Shown: piece after piece, positions 63,821 through 64,000 of the stretch
Layout: each line of letters starts with the position of its first letter
Position numbering within the stretch: position 1 is the stretch's first letter
Source: Serratia fonticola
GTDB taxonomy: Bacteria > Pseudomonadota > Gammaproteobacteria > Enterobacterales > Enterobacteriaceae
Length of the DNA stretch: 64,000 bases
Direction of reading: 5' to 3'
NCBI RefSeq assembly: GCF_001006005.1
Contig: NZ_CP011254.1
Location: 3,658,001-3,722,000 of the forward strand
Program-made: the position numbers and the translations under genes
The notes under the pieces: generated by a model
The model's database searches: none
What the model was told of the DNA's origin: nothing
What the model saw: only the letters and a program-made list of their open reading frames with translations

Positions 63821-64000
63821 TTACCAGCCACCACCACCTCCGCCGCCGGAACCCCCACCGGATGAGCCCCCACCCGACGATCCAGAACCCCGAGAGCTGG
63901 AGCCTGATGAACTTGAACCGGAACTTGAACTGCTGCTGGGTGTAGCCATAGACGATGCGGTACAGGAGCGGCTAAAGCGATTCACGCGCTGCCAGTCTGC
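63821..64000 (-). CDS. C-terminal end of a Ser/Gly-rich protein, N terminus outside the window
   Basis: 60 codons are visible, in frame to the window edge. After ADWQRVNRFSRSCTASSMA comes a Ser-rich run and then a Gly-rich end with a terminal GGGGGGGW. TPM-domain (YgcG-like) and similar membrane proteins end in comparable Gly-rich Trp tails, but the tail alone does not identify the family. Confidence 0.6.
   Translation of the reverse strand, partial: ADWQRVNRFSRSCTASSMATPSSSSSSGSSSSGSSSRGSGSSGGGSSGGGSGGGGGGGW

Overview
The window looks like a chromosomal segment of an enterobacterium in the Serratia/Yersinia group. Many genes closely resemble Escherichia coli single-copy genes (amyA, comR/bhsA, lgoT/lgoR/lgoD, uxaB, yehS, sseA, osmF-yehYXW, yedA, dinG), but they lie in a different order, and the moderately high GC and the dispersed palindromic repeats would suit Serratia. 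This assignment is inference; no rRNA or other taxonomic marker is present. I recognised no tRNA, rRNA, CRISPR array, insertion sequence or prophage.

Layout. 2-11378: the 3' end of a giant trimeric autotransporter adhesin gene with near-identical 636-bp internal repeats, then an OmpA-type lipoprotein and an exported protein of unknown function. 11379-14193: a LysR regulator and, beyond an AT-rich 580-bp gap, two LuxR-type regulators. 14281-19142: LysE exporter and AraC regulator, a methyltransferase-like membrane protein, a RIO kinase and amylase AmyA. 19143-25209: an SLC13 permease, the divergent bhsA/comR copper-stress pair, an acetyltransferase, an MpaB-like oxygenase, a SUFU-like protein and an isochorismatase-fold hydrolase. 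25259-26420: an auxiliary tryptophanyl-tRNA synthetase preceded by a 17-residue leader peptide with tandem Trp codons and a four-segment attenuator. 26457-31634: L-galactonate uptake, regulation and catabolism. 31781-35690: a phosphonate-type ABC importer. 35821-43472: yehS, a cation efflux protein, sseA, a NUDIX enzyme, a DUF523/TudS-like protein, a dehydrogenase, an orphan TRAP binding protein and a desaturase. 43502-48514: the osmF-yehYXW osmoprotectant importer plus a PhnD-like protein without a signal peptide. 48521-53245: a small membrane protein, an Rpn nuclease, the exporter YedA, and a Cys-rich regulator divergent from an MFS pump. 53274-54257: a compact locus that looks like a class II microcin (double-glycine leader, Gly/Ser-rich and Cys-containing mature part) with two paralogous small membrane proteins that could be immunity proteins. 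54685-64000: AraC regulator and AzlCD exporter, a double acetyltransferase, a general porin, DinG, an MmyB-like regulator divergent from an MFS pump, and the end of a Ser/Gly-rich protein.

The two most interesting items are the trpS attenuator (25259-25369), whose parts are directly visible, and the candidate microcin operon (53274-54257), which has no exporter in the window. Two families of dispersed palindromic repeats also recur: a 34-bp hairpin with core CCCTCTCCCACAGGGAGAGG, often in inverted pairs and inside the phn and osmF operons, and a shorter repeat around GTAGGGGCG...GCATGCTGCGCCC.
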